From assembly GCF_001642995.1 (NCBI RefSeq), contig NZ_LOHS01000102.1:1-64000 (forward strand): a stretch of DNA of 64,000 bases, written 5' to 3'. This stretch comes from Streptomyces jeddahensis. Lineage in GTDB: Bacteria; Actinomycetota; Actinomycetes; Streptomycetales; Streptomycetaceae. This document shows, piece after piece, positions 33,871-42,529 of this stretch. The first letter of the stretch is position 1; every line of letters begins with the position of its first letter. The notes beneath the pieces are model-generated. The model did not search any database, had not been told where the DNA came from, and worked only from the letters and a program-made list of their open reading frames with translations. The translations under genes and the position numbers were made by a program.

Positions 33871-35121
33871 TCAGGAGAGCCCGCGCGCTGGAGCGCAGGT
33901 CGTGAACGTCATCGGACGGCGGAACCACGGCTCCCCGGGAGAACGGTCACCGGCCTCGAACGCCTCCCCGTGGACCGTCAGACACTTGGTCGGGTCCAGC
34001 GCCGGCCGAATGCGTCCATCGGTGCCGAAGATCATGTCCTGCTTCGGCTCCGAGGAGCAATCGTTGACGACCATCGGAGAGTCCTCGCGCACGATGCCGT
34101 CGCGGTAGAAGCTCACCTCCAGGCATGCGCCGAGCCGGGTAAACCGGATCTCGCCTGCTGCGATGCCGTTCCTCGAGATGGCTTGATCCAGCAGTGCCGC
34201 ATCCTCGTTCGGTATCCCGGTCTTGCACGTGTGGGCTTCCAGCGCCCATAGGGCCTCGCGGTGCTGATGGATGTCGAGTGTGGCCGGGTAGCCGGGGATG
34301 TCGACGCAGTAGTGCCTTGGCTCCCCGAGCTCGGCCGCCAGTTGGATGAGAACCTCGTCGCCGCCTGAGTCCCCTGGCATGGGAGCGACCGCCCATTCCT
34401 GCTGCTCCGCACTGGGTGCCTGGCGGTCTTCGGCCGGCCGGTAGGGCCTCGCCTCGACCGGAACCCGCCACGTCTCCCAGAGCTGACGCGGCGACGAATC
34501 GTCACACGTGCTGAACGTCAGGGGACGCCGGTACCAGTGCTCGCCCGAGGCACGGTCTCCCGCTTCCAGCGCCCGGGTTCCGATCGTCAGACACTTGTCG
34601 GGAGCATTGCGGGGCCGGATCCTTCCATCGTCCCCGAACATGATGTCTTGACTGGCCGCATCCGAACAGTCGTTGACGACCATGGGGGCGTCCTCTCGGA
34701 GGAAGCCGTTGCCCAGGAACGTGACGTCCACACAGGCGGCAGTCCTCGAGAAGCGAATCTCTCCGTCGGCCAGGCCGCTACGGGAAATCACCTGGTCGAG
34801 AATGGCCGCGTCTTGGTTCGGAACGCCGACCTTGCATGTATGCGCTTCAAGCGCCCATTGCGCCTCGCGATGGTTCGCGATGTCTCGAGACGACGGATAG
34901 CCGGGGATGTCAACGCAATAGTGACGTGGTTCTCCGAGTTTGGCCTTCAAGCGCAAGAGCACCTCATCCGACGGGCCCCGGCTGCTTTGCACTGAGGTGG
35001 CTGCGGTTCGATCCGAGACAACGCCGTCCCTACTGCTCCGGTCAGGCGTGACAGCGCCGGCAGCGTACGCCTGCGAACCAAGCACGAGGACGGCGGCACC
35101 AATGAGCCAGAACCTGAACAT
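33871..35121 (-). CDS. Secreted protein with two tandem ricin-type beta-trefoils
   Basis: The 416-residue protein has a signal peptide (MFRFWLIGAAVLVLGSQAYA). Two ~160-residue copies follow, at ~53-215 and ~254-413, about 60% alike by eye. Each has three Cys-paired subdomains in ricin-B style: RHYCVDIPGYP...HTC, CVDVTF or CLEVSF...VNDCS, and DKCLTI or TKCLTV...STC or TTC. GDDGRIRP and GTDGRIRP mark the repeats. This suggests a secreted carbohydrate-binding protein without a catalytic domain. The first copy ends SSPRQLWETW but the second stops after TTCAPARGLS, so the 3' end is probably lost. AAGGAG precedes ATG 35121. Confidence 0.75.
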   Translation of the reverse strand: MFRFWLIGAAVLVLGSQAYAAGAVTPDRSSRDGVVSDRTAATSVQSSRGPSDEVLLRLKAKLGEPRHYCVDIPGYPSSRDIANHREAQWALEAHTCKVGVPNQDAAILDQVISRSGLADGEIRFSRTAACVDVTFLGNGFLREDAPMVVNDCSDAASQDIMFGDDGRIRPRNAPDKCLTIGTRALEAGDRASGEHWYRRPLTFSTCDDSSPRQLWETWRVPVEARPYRPAEDRQAPSAEQQEWAVAPMPGDSGGDEVLIQLAAELGEPRHYCVDIPGYPATLDIHQHREALWALEAHTCKTGIPNEDAALLDQAISRNGIAAGEIRFTRLGACLEVSFYRDGIVREDSPMVVNDCSSEPKQDMIFGTDGRIRPALDPTKCLTVHGEAFEAGDRSPGEPWFRRPMTFTTCAPARGLS

Positions 35122-35760
35122 CGAGACTCCTTCTCTTGGGTGAGGTCGGGTTCGGCGGCGAACCGAGCAACGGATCCCACCTGCTGATGGACGCAGCCTT
35201 TAGTGCTCGTCTCACGTGGTTGCCTGCACGGCATGATGTGCGCCTGTGGCCGTCGAGCTGCCGCAGCGGCTGGTTCCTGACGGTCTATGGGAGTTGGTCG
35301 CGCCTACAGCCGGCTCACCGCCCGATACGAGCGAAGAGAATCTCACTGCCTTGCCTTCCTGACTCGCAGCCGCCCTGATCTGCTACAAGAAGCCCGCGAA
35401 GATCACCCACGTGAGAAAAGCTGATGCAGGAGCTGACCGAGCATGGACGGCGTATCCGTACTGGCCCCGACACAATCGGCAAATACTCCTGCCTGCGGGT
35501 GATTGAAACGCTGTCAGACGGCTGAGAGATGCGCAAGATGTACCCCTGATATTTCAGGAGAGTTGCTAGCTGAGGCGCTATAGAGAGGTTCTGGATGGCG
35601 CGTCAACTGCTCGGTCAGATCAGCCGATCGCTTTCGAACGGCCATTGGTTACGCTGACTTGCCGCCGCATAGCAAACGGTGTTCATGCTTCGGGGGTAAG
35701 CCCCGCGTTGAGGTGAAAGACGCATTCTTCTGGCAGACAGAAGCTCGCGGCTGCGTCTGG
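35122..35760. other. Spacer with possible IS5-type fragment
   Basis: This ~640-bp stretch is less GC-rich than its neighbours. Around 35250-35310 a plus-strand frame reads ELPQRLVPDGLWELVAP, like the N terminus of Streptomyces IS transposases, and then decays. Nothing else is convincingly coding. Confidence 0.4.
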
Positions 35761-36609
35761 TCACGCCGACGGGCGGGGCAGCGGATGCGCGCCGGCGAAG
35801 CGGCACGCGTCCGACAGTTCCTCAAGGCCACGCGTCAGCTGGAACTCCAAGCCCACGCAGCCTCCATAGCCCGCCTCCACCAAGGAATGGATGATCGCCG
35901 GGAAGTCGAGCATGCCCGTGCCCGGGCAACCGCGGCCGGGCACGTCGGCAAACTGCACATGCAGGATCTGCTTTCCGTAGCGTGCGATGACGTCGCAGGG
36001 GTCCTGCCGGGAACGGGCGACGTGGTAGAGGTCCAGCAGGATGCCCACGTTGTCCGCTCCCTCCTTTCGCGCCCGGCCCACCACAACGGATGCTGCTGCT
36101 ACGTCAGGCAGAAGGTAGCCGGGGTTGTCCTCGGTGTTGAGGGGCTCCACCAGCACCGAAACACCTGACGCACGAGCTCGCTGCGACGCATACAGCAGGT
36201 TGCGGTACGCCGCCTCGTGCTGTGCCGCCTCGGTCTGGTGGGCACGGCGGTTGCCGTAGGGAAGGTTGAGCAGTGTGCACCCCACCTCCGAGGCGAAGTC
36301 GACGGCCGTGTCGATGGACTGCCTGCAGCGCGCCACTTGCCCGGCGTCGCTCAGGATGCCCCGGTCGCCGGCCGCGAAGTCACCCGCGTCGATGTTGAGG
36401 CACACAAGCCGGGTGCCCGACCGCTGCAGCGCAGCGCGCAGCCGGCTGACCTCATCAGCGGAAGCCTCAGGTGAAGCGAAGGGCCACCACATCTCCACAC
36501 GTCGGAATCCAGCTTCTCGCGCCACGGCAAGCCGCTCCTGCTCCGGCACCCGAGCCAGGGCCAGTGAGAGATTCAGCGCGTAGCCGTCGGCCGGCTGCCC
36601 AGGTGTCAC
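35761..36609 (-). CDS. Hydroxypyruvate-isomerase-like TIM-barrel enzyme
   Basis: The 282-residue protein fits the AP-endonuclease-2-like TIM barrel of sugar isomerases and hydroxypyruvate isomerase (Hyi). Supporting segments are ALARVPEQERLAVAREAGF, VEMWWPFASPEA, VLVEPLNTEDNPGYLL with a metal-binding Glu, NVGILLDLYHVARSRQD with Asp/His, and HVQFADVPGRGCPGTG followed by GLEFQL. It should isomerise a small hydroxy-keto acid or sugar using a divalent metal. GTG 36609 overlaps the monooxygenase stop (GTGA). It is the last gene of the GntR-led operon. Confidence 0.85.
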   Translation of the reverse strand: MTPGQPADGYALNLSLALARVPEQERLAVAREAGFRRVEMWWPFASPEASADEVSRLRAALQRSGTRLVCLNIDAGDFAAGDRGILSDAGQVARCRQSIDTAVDFASEVGCTLLNLPYGNRRAHQTEAAQHEAAYRNLLYASQRARASGVSVLVEPLNTEDNPGYLLPDVAAASVVVGRARKEGADNVGILLDLYHVARSRQDPCDVIARYGKQILHVQFADVPGRGCPGTGMLDFPAIIHSLVEAGYGGCVGLEFQLTRGLEELSDACRFAGAHPLPRPSA

Positions 36610-38213
36610 TCCCGAGCCCCGCACAGCGTCAGCCGCACCGCTTCGAGCATCTGCTCCTCCACGTCCCTGCCCTCGCTCGCGCTGCCGATGAAGGAGACAT
36701 GACCATCCGGCCGGATCAGCATGGCATCCGCCTCTGCCAGTCCGTAGAGACGGTCGAAGTCTGCCGCGTCGCAGTGAAGATCACCCTCCGGCAGGCACAC
36801 GGTGTGCAGGGACACCCCGTACGCGGAGCCGGCGGCGTGCGCTGCCTTGGCCCAGCCCTGCCCGTTGGGGCCGTGCAGCAGGGTCAGTCGGCCGTCGAAG
36901 AGGTCCAACGTCGATGTCCGACGGCCCTGAGCATCGCTCAGCCACAGGTGCGGTGCCCGGCGGCCCACCGCGGCGACGAAGGGGTCCGTGGAGGGCTCCC
37001 CGCTGCCGGCGTCGAGCGCACCCTGGGTGTAACGGAAGGCCAGGTCCCGTTCGATCGCGGCCACGTGGGCGCGCTGGCGGGCCATGACGTCTCCGGCCGG
37101 TTTCCCGGCCGTCATGCGATCCCATACCTCACGGAAGCGGGCCGCGTTGGTGGTGCTCCACTGCGCGTTGGACACAGCGATGGGCCGGCGCTCCGTCTCG
37201 TAGCTGTTCAGGAGCGCATCCCCGGCAGCACCAGCGCGGACCAGCGACAGCTTCCATACCAGGTTGTGCACGTCCTGCACTCCGGTGTTGAGCCCGAACC
37301 CACCGGTGGGCGGAAAGACGTGCGCCGCGTCACCCGCCAGGAAGACCCGCCCGACGCGGTAGCGGTCGGCGACCTTCGCCTCCACCGTGTACGTGGCAGC
37401 GCTGACGACATCCGCCTCGCACGCGACACCGACCGCGGTGTGGATCAGTGCCTTCGCCTGTTCCTCGGACAGAATTCCCGGATGGTTGCTGTCCGGGCCC
37501 GGCATCCGGAAGGTGAGCCAGCGCTTCTTGCCGTCGACCGGTGCGACCGTGACGAACCCGCCGGACGGATCGGCGGTCAGGAACTGGATGGCGGAGCGCT
37601 CCTGAACGAGGTGGGAGATGTCACCGTGCCAGTACGCGCTCTGCCAGTAGCCCAGCATTTGCCCCGTCATCTGCACGCCGAGAGCAGCGCGGGTGGCGCT
37701 GGCGGCGCCGTCGGCCGCGATGACGTAGTCGGCGACGATGGTGTCCGCGCGGCCGCTGTCCTGGTCGACCACGGTCGCGGTCACCTGGGAGGGGGCCTGG
37801 GCCAGTTGTTCCAGACGCAGCCCGAAGCGCGCGTCGATGCCAGGTGTGGCACTGACGCGTGCCCGCAGCAGCCGCTCCAGATCGTCCTGCGGGACACGGC
37901 AGGATCCCGTCGGACTCAGCGCGGTCTCTTCCGGCCCAGCGGGGGTGCGGCCGTACTCCTCGCCGCTGAGGGAGTTGCAGTAGATGAACCCGTAGGCGGG
38001 GTCCGGCGGCGCCATGGCGCGGATCTCCTGCTCCAGTCCCCATGAGCGGAACAGCTCCATCGCGCGGTTGCGCACGCCGCGCGCCTTGGGATGGTTGTAG
38101 GGCGTGGGGAACTGCTCCACGAGGGTGCAGGCGACGCCGTAGCGCGCGGCGAGCAGGGCAGCGCTCAGACCCACGGGCCCGCCGCCGATCACCAGGAGTT
38201 CGGTGCGCTTCAT
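36606..38213 (-). CDS. FAD-dependent monooxygenase, second copy
   Basis: The 535-residue protein has LLVIGGGPVGLSAALLAARYG, the DG segment YVIAADGAASATRAALG, and the GD motif RVFLAGDAAHVFPPTGGFGL. These are typical of class A aromatic hydroxylases, with a shortened thioredoxin-like C-terminal domain (LLHGPNGQGWAKA, LIRPDGHVSFIG). It is a paralogue of the enzyme encoded at 29800-31551. ATG 38213 overlaps the FAH-gene stop. The pairing with FAH and IlvD-type enzymes suggests oxidation followed by C-C cleavage or keto-acid processing. Confidence 0.9.
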   Translation of the reverse strand: MKRTELLVIGGGPVGLSAALLAARYGVACTLVEQFPTPYNHPKARGVRNRAMELFRSWGLEQEIRAMAPPDPAYGFIYCNSLSGEEYGRTPAGPEETALSPTGSCRVPQDDLERLLRARVSATPGIDARFGLRLEQLAQAPSQVTATVVDQDSGRADTIVADYVIAADGAASATRAALGVQMTGQMLGYWQSAYWHGDISHLVQERSAIQFLTADPSGGFVTVAPVDGKKRWLTFRMPGPDSNHPGILSEEQAKALIHTAVGVACEADVVSAATYTVEAKVADRYRVGRVFLAGDAAHVFPPTGGFGLNTGVQDVHNLVWKLSLVRAGAAGDALLNSYETERRPIAVSNAQWSTTNAARFREVWDRMTAGKPAGDVMARQRAHVAAIERDLAFRYTQGALDAGSGEPSTDPFVAAVGRRAPHLWLSDAQGRRTSTLDLFDGRLTLLHGPNGQGWAKAAHAAGSAYGVSLHTVCLPEGDLHCDAADFDRLYGLAEADAMLIRPDGHVSFIGSASEGRDVEEQMLEAVRLTLCGARE

Positions 38214-39118
38214 CGGACCACCTCGTCGATGACGGGCGTCTCCATGACGCCGAGGCCGGTGATCTCCATACGGACGACGTCGCCTTCGAACAGGAACAGC
38301 GGGGGATCCTGGAACGCGCCGCAGCCGGTCGTCGTGCCGGTGAAGATGATGTCGCCCGGCGAGAGCTCCAGGACCTTGCTGAAGTCCTCGATCAGTCCGG
38401 GAATATCGACGATCATCTCCGAGCTCCAGCCGTCCTGGCGCAGCTCGTCGTTGATCCAGCACCGCAGGCGCAGGTTGTGCGGGTCGGGGATCTCGTCCTT
38501 GGTGGCAAGCCAGGGGCCGAACGGCGCCCCGGTCGGGATGCCCTTCGCCCGGGTGATCTGCGAGTAGAGAGGGCTCAGTTCGATGTCCTTGAACGCCATG
38601 TCGCGTGCTGTGACGTCGTTGCCGATCATGTAGCCGGCGACATGGTCGAAGGCGCGCCCCCGGGGAATGTGGTGTCCGCCGCGCCCGATCACGACGGCGA
38701 TCTCGGTCTCGTAGTCGAGCTGCTGCGACCGGGCCGGCCGCACGAGGGCGTCGTGCGGGCCGATGACGGTGTTGGACGGCTTGAAAATGATCAGCGGCTC
38801 GGACGGGGACGGCGCGTCCTTCATGCCGACGGCCTCATCGACGTGCGACTGGTAGTTCCCTCCCGCCACGATGATCTTCTCGGGGTGGGGAATGGGAGCG
38901 CCCAGACGGGTCGCGGAGACGGGCACCGTCTCGACGTCGCCGCGCAACTGCTCCTCGATCAGCGGCTGCAGATAGTCGAGCAAGGCGAGGATGCTGTTGA
39001 TGTCCAGAGCGGGCAGCCCCGCACGCATCAGCACCGGCGCCAGCGGCACGATGTGCTCATCGTCCAGCAGCACACCGGGCTGTTCGCTGCGCGCAGGTCC
39101 GAAACTGACGATCCTCAT
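38210..39118 (-). CDS. Fumarylacetoacetate-hydrolase-family enzyme
   Basis: The 302-residue protein has the FAH core: EKIIVAGGNYQSHVDEA, LDYETEIAVVIGRGGHHIP with the metal-binding Glu residues, GYMIGNDVTARDMAF, and FTGTTTGCGAFQDPP near the C terminus. Members hydrolyse 1,3-diketo acids, or decarboxylate or hydrate products of aromatic or deoxy-sugar-acid pathways. ATG 39118 follows AAGGAG and overlaps the IlvD stop (ATGA). Next to a sugar-acid-type dehydratase, a 2,4-diketo-3-deoxy acid hydrolase role is plausible but unproven. Confidence 0.9.
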   Translation of the reverse strand: MRIVSFGPARSEQPGVLLDDEHIVPLAPVLMRAGLPALDINSILALLDYLQPLIEEQLRGDVETVPVSATRLGAPIPHPEKIIVAGGNYQSHVDEAVGMKDAPSPSEPLIIFKPSNTVIGPHDALVRPARSQQLDYETEIAVVIGRGGHHIPRGRAFDHVAGYMIGNDVTARDMAFKDIELSPLYSQITRAKGIPTGAPFGPWLATKDEIPDPHNLRLRCWINDELRQDGWSSEMIVDIPGLIEDFSKVLELSPGDIIFTGTTTGCGAFQDPPLFLFEGDVVRMEITGLGVMETPVIDEVVR

Positions 39119-40851
39119 GAACGGTCTCCTTGGCACGTGAGAGGCGAAGAGATGACAGGCGCACCGGGGCCTGCGGACAGAAAGTCGAAGTCGCAGCCTT
39201 CAGGGCTTTGTTGAATGTGCCGGTGGTACAGCGATGCGTAACCGCGCGCAGGGCGCGGGGGAGGGCTTGTCGGAGTACGCCGCTTGAGTTCGGCCGAATC
39301 GACGTCCAGGTCGAGGCGGCCTGTCTCGGTGTCCACAACGATCAGATCGCCGTCGCGGACCAGGGCCAAAGGCCCGCCCACGGCGGATTCGGGAGCGACG
39401 TGAAGGACCACTGCGCCGGTGGCGGTGCCGCTCATCCGCGCATCGGAGATACGCACCATGTCGGTGACGCCCTGGCGCAGCAGCCGTTTGGGAATCGGCA
39501 ACTGGCCGACCTCCGGCATACCGGGGCCGCCCACGGGACCGGCGCCGCGCAGGACGAGGACGGAGTCCGCGGTGATGTCCAGACCGGGATCGTCGATCCG
39601 CGCGTTCAGGTCGGCGACGCCGTCGAACACCACAGCACGTCCGCGATGGCGCCACAGCCGCGGATCGGCCGCGGACCGCTTGATGACCGCCCCGTCGGGA
39701 GCGAGCGTGCCTTTCAGCATCACCAGCCCGCCCGAGGGGAAAACCGGGTCTGCCGCACTGCGCAGGGCGGGACTGGCCCGTCTTTCGAAGCGGTCGAGAA
39801 CACGAGCCCAGGGCTCGCCGGTGCCGGCCAGAGCGTCGCCGTGGATCAGATGCCGCAGCTCGGTCATGACCGCACGCAGCCCGCCGGCGTCCTCCAGGTC
39901 CTCCAGCAGACGAGGCCCTGATGGCCGCACATCGGCGAGGACCGGGGTGGTGCGGCTCCACTCGTCCATGGTTTCCGGCCCGATACGCAGGTTCGCGCGG
40001 CCGGCGATGGCCTCGAGATGAATGACGGCATTGGTCGATCCGCTCACTGCGCACAGCACCCGGAAGGCGTTCTCCAGTGACCGGGCACAGACGTATGCGC
40101 TGGGCGGTTGTCCCGAGCGGGTGAGCTCGACCGCTCTCCTGCCGGTTTCCTCCGCCATGGCCTTGCGGGCGGCTCCGGCCGCGGGCAGCAGACTGGAGCC
40201 CGGCAGGCTCATCCCCAGCGTCTCGGCGAGCATGGCCATGGTGACTGCGGTGCCCAGCACGTTGCACGTGCCGATGCCGGGGACCAGTCTGCCTTCCAGC
40301 GATTCCCATGCGGCATCGTCCAGCTCACCGGCGCGCCGCCGGTCCGACAACGCCCACAGATCGTCGATGGTCAGCGGGGCCTCCTCCCACCGTGCGGTTG
40401 CCCGCGGGCCGGCCGTCAGGGCGATGGCGGGCTTCCCGGCGCTCAACGCGCCCATGAGCTGCGCGGGCAGGGTCTTGTCGCAGCCGCCCAGCAGGACCAC
40501 CCCGTCGATGGGCGATGCCGTGACCATTTCCTCGACGTCCATCGCCATGAGGTTGCGCAGGTAGAGGGTGCTGGGACGGATGAACGGCTCGGCCAGGGAG
40601 ATGGTGGGGAACTCCAGTGGGAACCCCCCGGCCGCCGTCACTCCGCGCTTGACGAACTCCGCAAGATCCCGCAGACCGCTGTTGCAGGGGTTCAGCTCGC
40701 TCCATGCACTGCAGATCCCGATGACGGGCCGGCGGCGCACCGTCGCCGAGGAGTGCCCGGCGCCGCGCATGAACGCGCGATGAATGAACCCGTCCCGGTC
40801 ACCTGAGGAAAAGGCCTCACCATCGGTCGGTTTCGTTCCGTTCTGGGACAT
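39115..40851 (-). CDS. IlvD/Edd-family Fe-S dehydratase
   Basis: This 578-residue enzyme has the three cluster-binding Cys motifs of the family: ELNPCNSGLRDLA (Cys ~56), LLGGCDKTLPAQLMG and GIGTCNVLGTAV. A Lys/Ser region follows near the C terminus (RISDARMSGTATGAVVLHV). Family members remove water from dihydroxy-acids, either branched-chain amino-acid intermediates or sugar acids. Its catabolic operon context favours the sugar-acid type (arabinonate or xylonate dehydratase-like). The ATG overlaps the dehydrogenase stop by one base. Confidence 0.9.
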   Translation of the reverse strand: MSQNGTKPTDGEAFSSGDRDGFIHRAFMRGAGHSSATVRRRPVIGICSAWSELNPCNSGLRDLAEFVKRGVTAAGGFPLEFPTISLAEPFIRPSTLYLRNLMAMDVEEMVTASPIDGVVLLGGCDKTLPAQLMGALSAGKPAIALTAGPRATARWEEAPLTIDDLWALSDRRRAGELDDAAWESLEGRLVPGIGTCNVLGTAVTMAMLAETLGMSLPGSSLLPAAGAARKAMAEETGRRAVELTRSGQPPSAYVCARSLENAFRVLCAVSGSTNAVIHLEAIAGRANLRIGPETMDEWSRTTPVLADVRPSGPRLLEDLEDAGGLRAVMTELRHLIHGDALAGTGEPWARVLDRFERRASPALRSAADPVFPSGGLVMLKGTLAPDGAVIKRSAADPRLWRHRGRAVVFDGVADLNARIDDPGLDITADSVLVLRGAGPVGGPGMPEVGQLPIPKRLLRQGVTDMVRISDARMSGTATGAVVLHVAPESAVGGPLALVRDGDLIVVDTETGRLDLDVDSAELKRRTPTSPPPRPARGYASLYHRHIQQSPEGCDFDFLSAGPGAPVISSPLTCQGDRS

Positions 40852-41801
40852 CAGGGCGACTCCTTGCAGGCTGCGCCGGCAGACAGCGGCTGGCCGGGGC
40901 CTTCCGTGCCGGTACTGCCGTGCCGGTCATACGCCCGGGCGAGCTGGGCGATGTCGTGGTACGCCGCGCCGCTTTGGAGAAGGGAGTCGAACAGGCGCTG
41001 CGCGGATGCGAAGACCGGCAGGTCCAGCTCCAGGGCACGCGCCGCATCCGCCACCAGGTCTTGCACGGCGTGGAGTCCGCCGACGGTGGATCCGGACGGT
41101 GCATCGGATGGTGTCAGGGCCGCAGGCAGGCAATAGTCCAGCATGGTGCTGGCCGCCCAGCCGGACATCAGCACTGCCTTGCTCTGCTCGGCGGGCAGCG
41201 CGAACCGGTCGATGAGCGCGGCTGCCTCGGCGGCGGCCGCGACGTGGATGCTGACCAGCAGCTGGTTGACGAGTTTCAGTTCGAGCCCGGCCCCGACCGG
41301 CCCCACATGAACGATCTGGGAGCAGTACGTCCCCACCAGCGGGCGCACGAGGTCCAGGTGGTCCGCCTGCCCGCCGGCGATTGCGGTCAGCGTTCCCTCG
41401 TCGGCACGTCGTGGTCCTCCTGTGACGGGGATGTCGAGGAGTTCCGCACCGCAGGCCGAGAGGCGGGCGGCCGCAGCGCGTGCCAGCCGGGGGGCGTGCG
41501 TGCCGTGCTCGATCAGGATCTGACCCTCGCGGATTGCGGTCAGCAGCCCGTCGTCGCCGAAGTAGACAGCGTGGAAGGCGGCTTCGTCGAGCAGGCAGCC
41601 GATGACGATGTCGGCATGGGCGGCGAGCTGGCGCGGGGTCGTGGCAAGCGCTGCACCCGCCTCGAGCAGGGAGGAGACCTTCTTGGGAGTGCGTGCGTGC
41701 ACGGTCAGGGGGTAGCCGGCGGCCAGCAGGCGATGGGCCATGGGCCGTCCCATGACGCCTGCGCCGGCGAAACCGATGCGGGGTTTGCTGGTCCCGGTCA
41801 C
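40851..41801 (-). CDS. Beta-hydroxyacid dehydrogenase (HIBADH family)
   Basis: The 316-residue enzyme has the Rossmann start IGFAGAGVMGRPMAHRL, a substrate loop (LLDIPVTGGPRRADEGTL) and the catalytic Lys region GAGLELKLVNQLL. These match 3-hydroxyisobutyrate and tartronate-semialdehyde reductases. It should oxidise or reduce a beta-hydroxy acid with NAD(P). Together with the Hyi-like protein encoded at the end of the operon, this recalls hydroxypyruvate/tartronate semialdehyde chemistry. GTG 41801 overlaps the livF stop. Confidence 0.88.
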   Translation of the reverse strand: MTGTSKPRIGFAGAGVMGRPMAHRLLAAGYPLTVHARTPKKVSSLLEAGAALATTPRQLAAHADIVIGCLLDEAAFHAVYFGDDGLLTAIREGQILIEHGTHAPRLARAAAARLSACGAELLDIPVTGGPRRADEGTLTAIAGGQADHLDLVRPLVGTYCSQIVHVGPVGAGLELKLVNQLLVSIHVAAAAEAAALIDRFALPAEQSKAVLMSGWAASTMLDYCLPAALTPSDAPSGSTVGGLHAVQDLVADAARALELDLPVFASAQRLFDSLLQSGAAYHDIAQLARAYDRHGSTGTEGPGQPLSAGAACKESP

Positions 41802-42529
41802 GGCTGCGTCTCCCGCGTCGTCCCGCCGAAGAACAAAGCTCCCATGTCGGGATCGGCAAGCAGTTCGGCGGCCCCGCTGGTATGCAGGACCCGTCCGCCT
41901 TCCAGCACGACGCCGTTGTCGGCCATGGACAGTCCGAAGCGCACGTTCTGCTCGACGATGAGCACGGTGACGCCCTGCTGGTTGAGCGCCTTCACCGAGC
42001 TGGCGAGCTGCCGGCACGCCTTGGGGTCCAGCCCCAGCGACGGCTCGTCCAGCAACACCACGCCGGGGTTGAGCATCAAAGCCCGGGCGAACTCCACCGT
42101 GCGGCGCTGTCCGCCTGAGAGGGACGCGGCCCGGTCGTTGGCACGCTCGGCTATCAGAGGAAAGATCTGAGCGATCTCCTCGTAGCGGGCGCGGTTGCGC
42201 TCGCGCTGACGCCGGTTGACATAGGCGCCCAGTTGGACGTTCTCCCGAACGGTAAGGGTGGGGAACAGGCCGTGGTGCTGGGGCACCTGGACGACACCGA
42301 GCCGCAGGATGGCGGCCGGGGTGAGTCCACCGATGTCCTGACTGCCGAGGAGTATCTGGCCTTTGCGCGGCCGCAACAGCCCGCTGCAGGTCTTGAGCAC
42401 CGTCGACTTCCCGGCTCCGTTGGGTCCGACGATGCAGGTGATGCTGCCCTCGGCCACGGCGAAGTCGACGCCGCGCAGGATGTCACCGGCGCGGCCGTAA
42501 CCGGCGACCAGACCCTTGAAAGTGATCAT
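41798..42529 (-). CDS. livF: LivF-type ABC ATPase
   Basis: The 243-residue ATPase has Walker A GPNGAGKST, signature LSGGQRRTVEFAR, Walker B VVLLDEPSLGLD and the LivF-like switch VEQNVRFGL. It should pair with the ATPase half of the LivM-LivG fusion to drive uptake. ATG 42529 overlaps the upstream stop (ATGA). Branched-chain amino-acid transporters of this class also carry amides, urea and aromatic acids, so the substrate is not settled by family. Confidence 0.92.
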   Translation of the reverse strand: MITFKGLVAGYGRAGDILRGVDFAVAEGSITCIVGPNGAGKSTVLKTCSGLLRPRKGQILLGSQDIGGLTPAAILRLGVVQVPQHHGLFPTLTVRENVQLGAYVNRRQRERNRARYEEIAQIFPLIAERANDRAASLSGGQRRTVEFARALMLNPGVVLLDEPSLGLDPKACRQLASSVKALNQQGVTVLIVEQNVRFGLSMADNGVVLEGGRVLHTSGAAELLADPDMGALFFGGTTRETQP

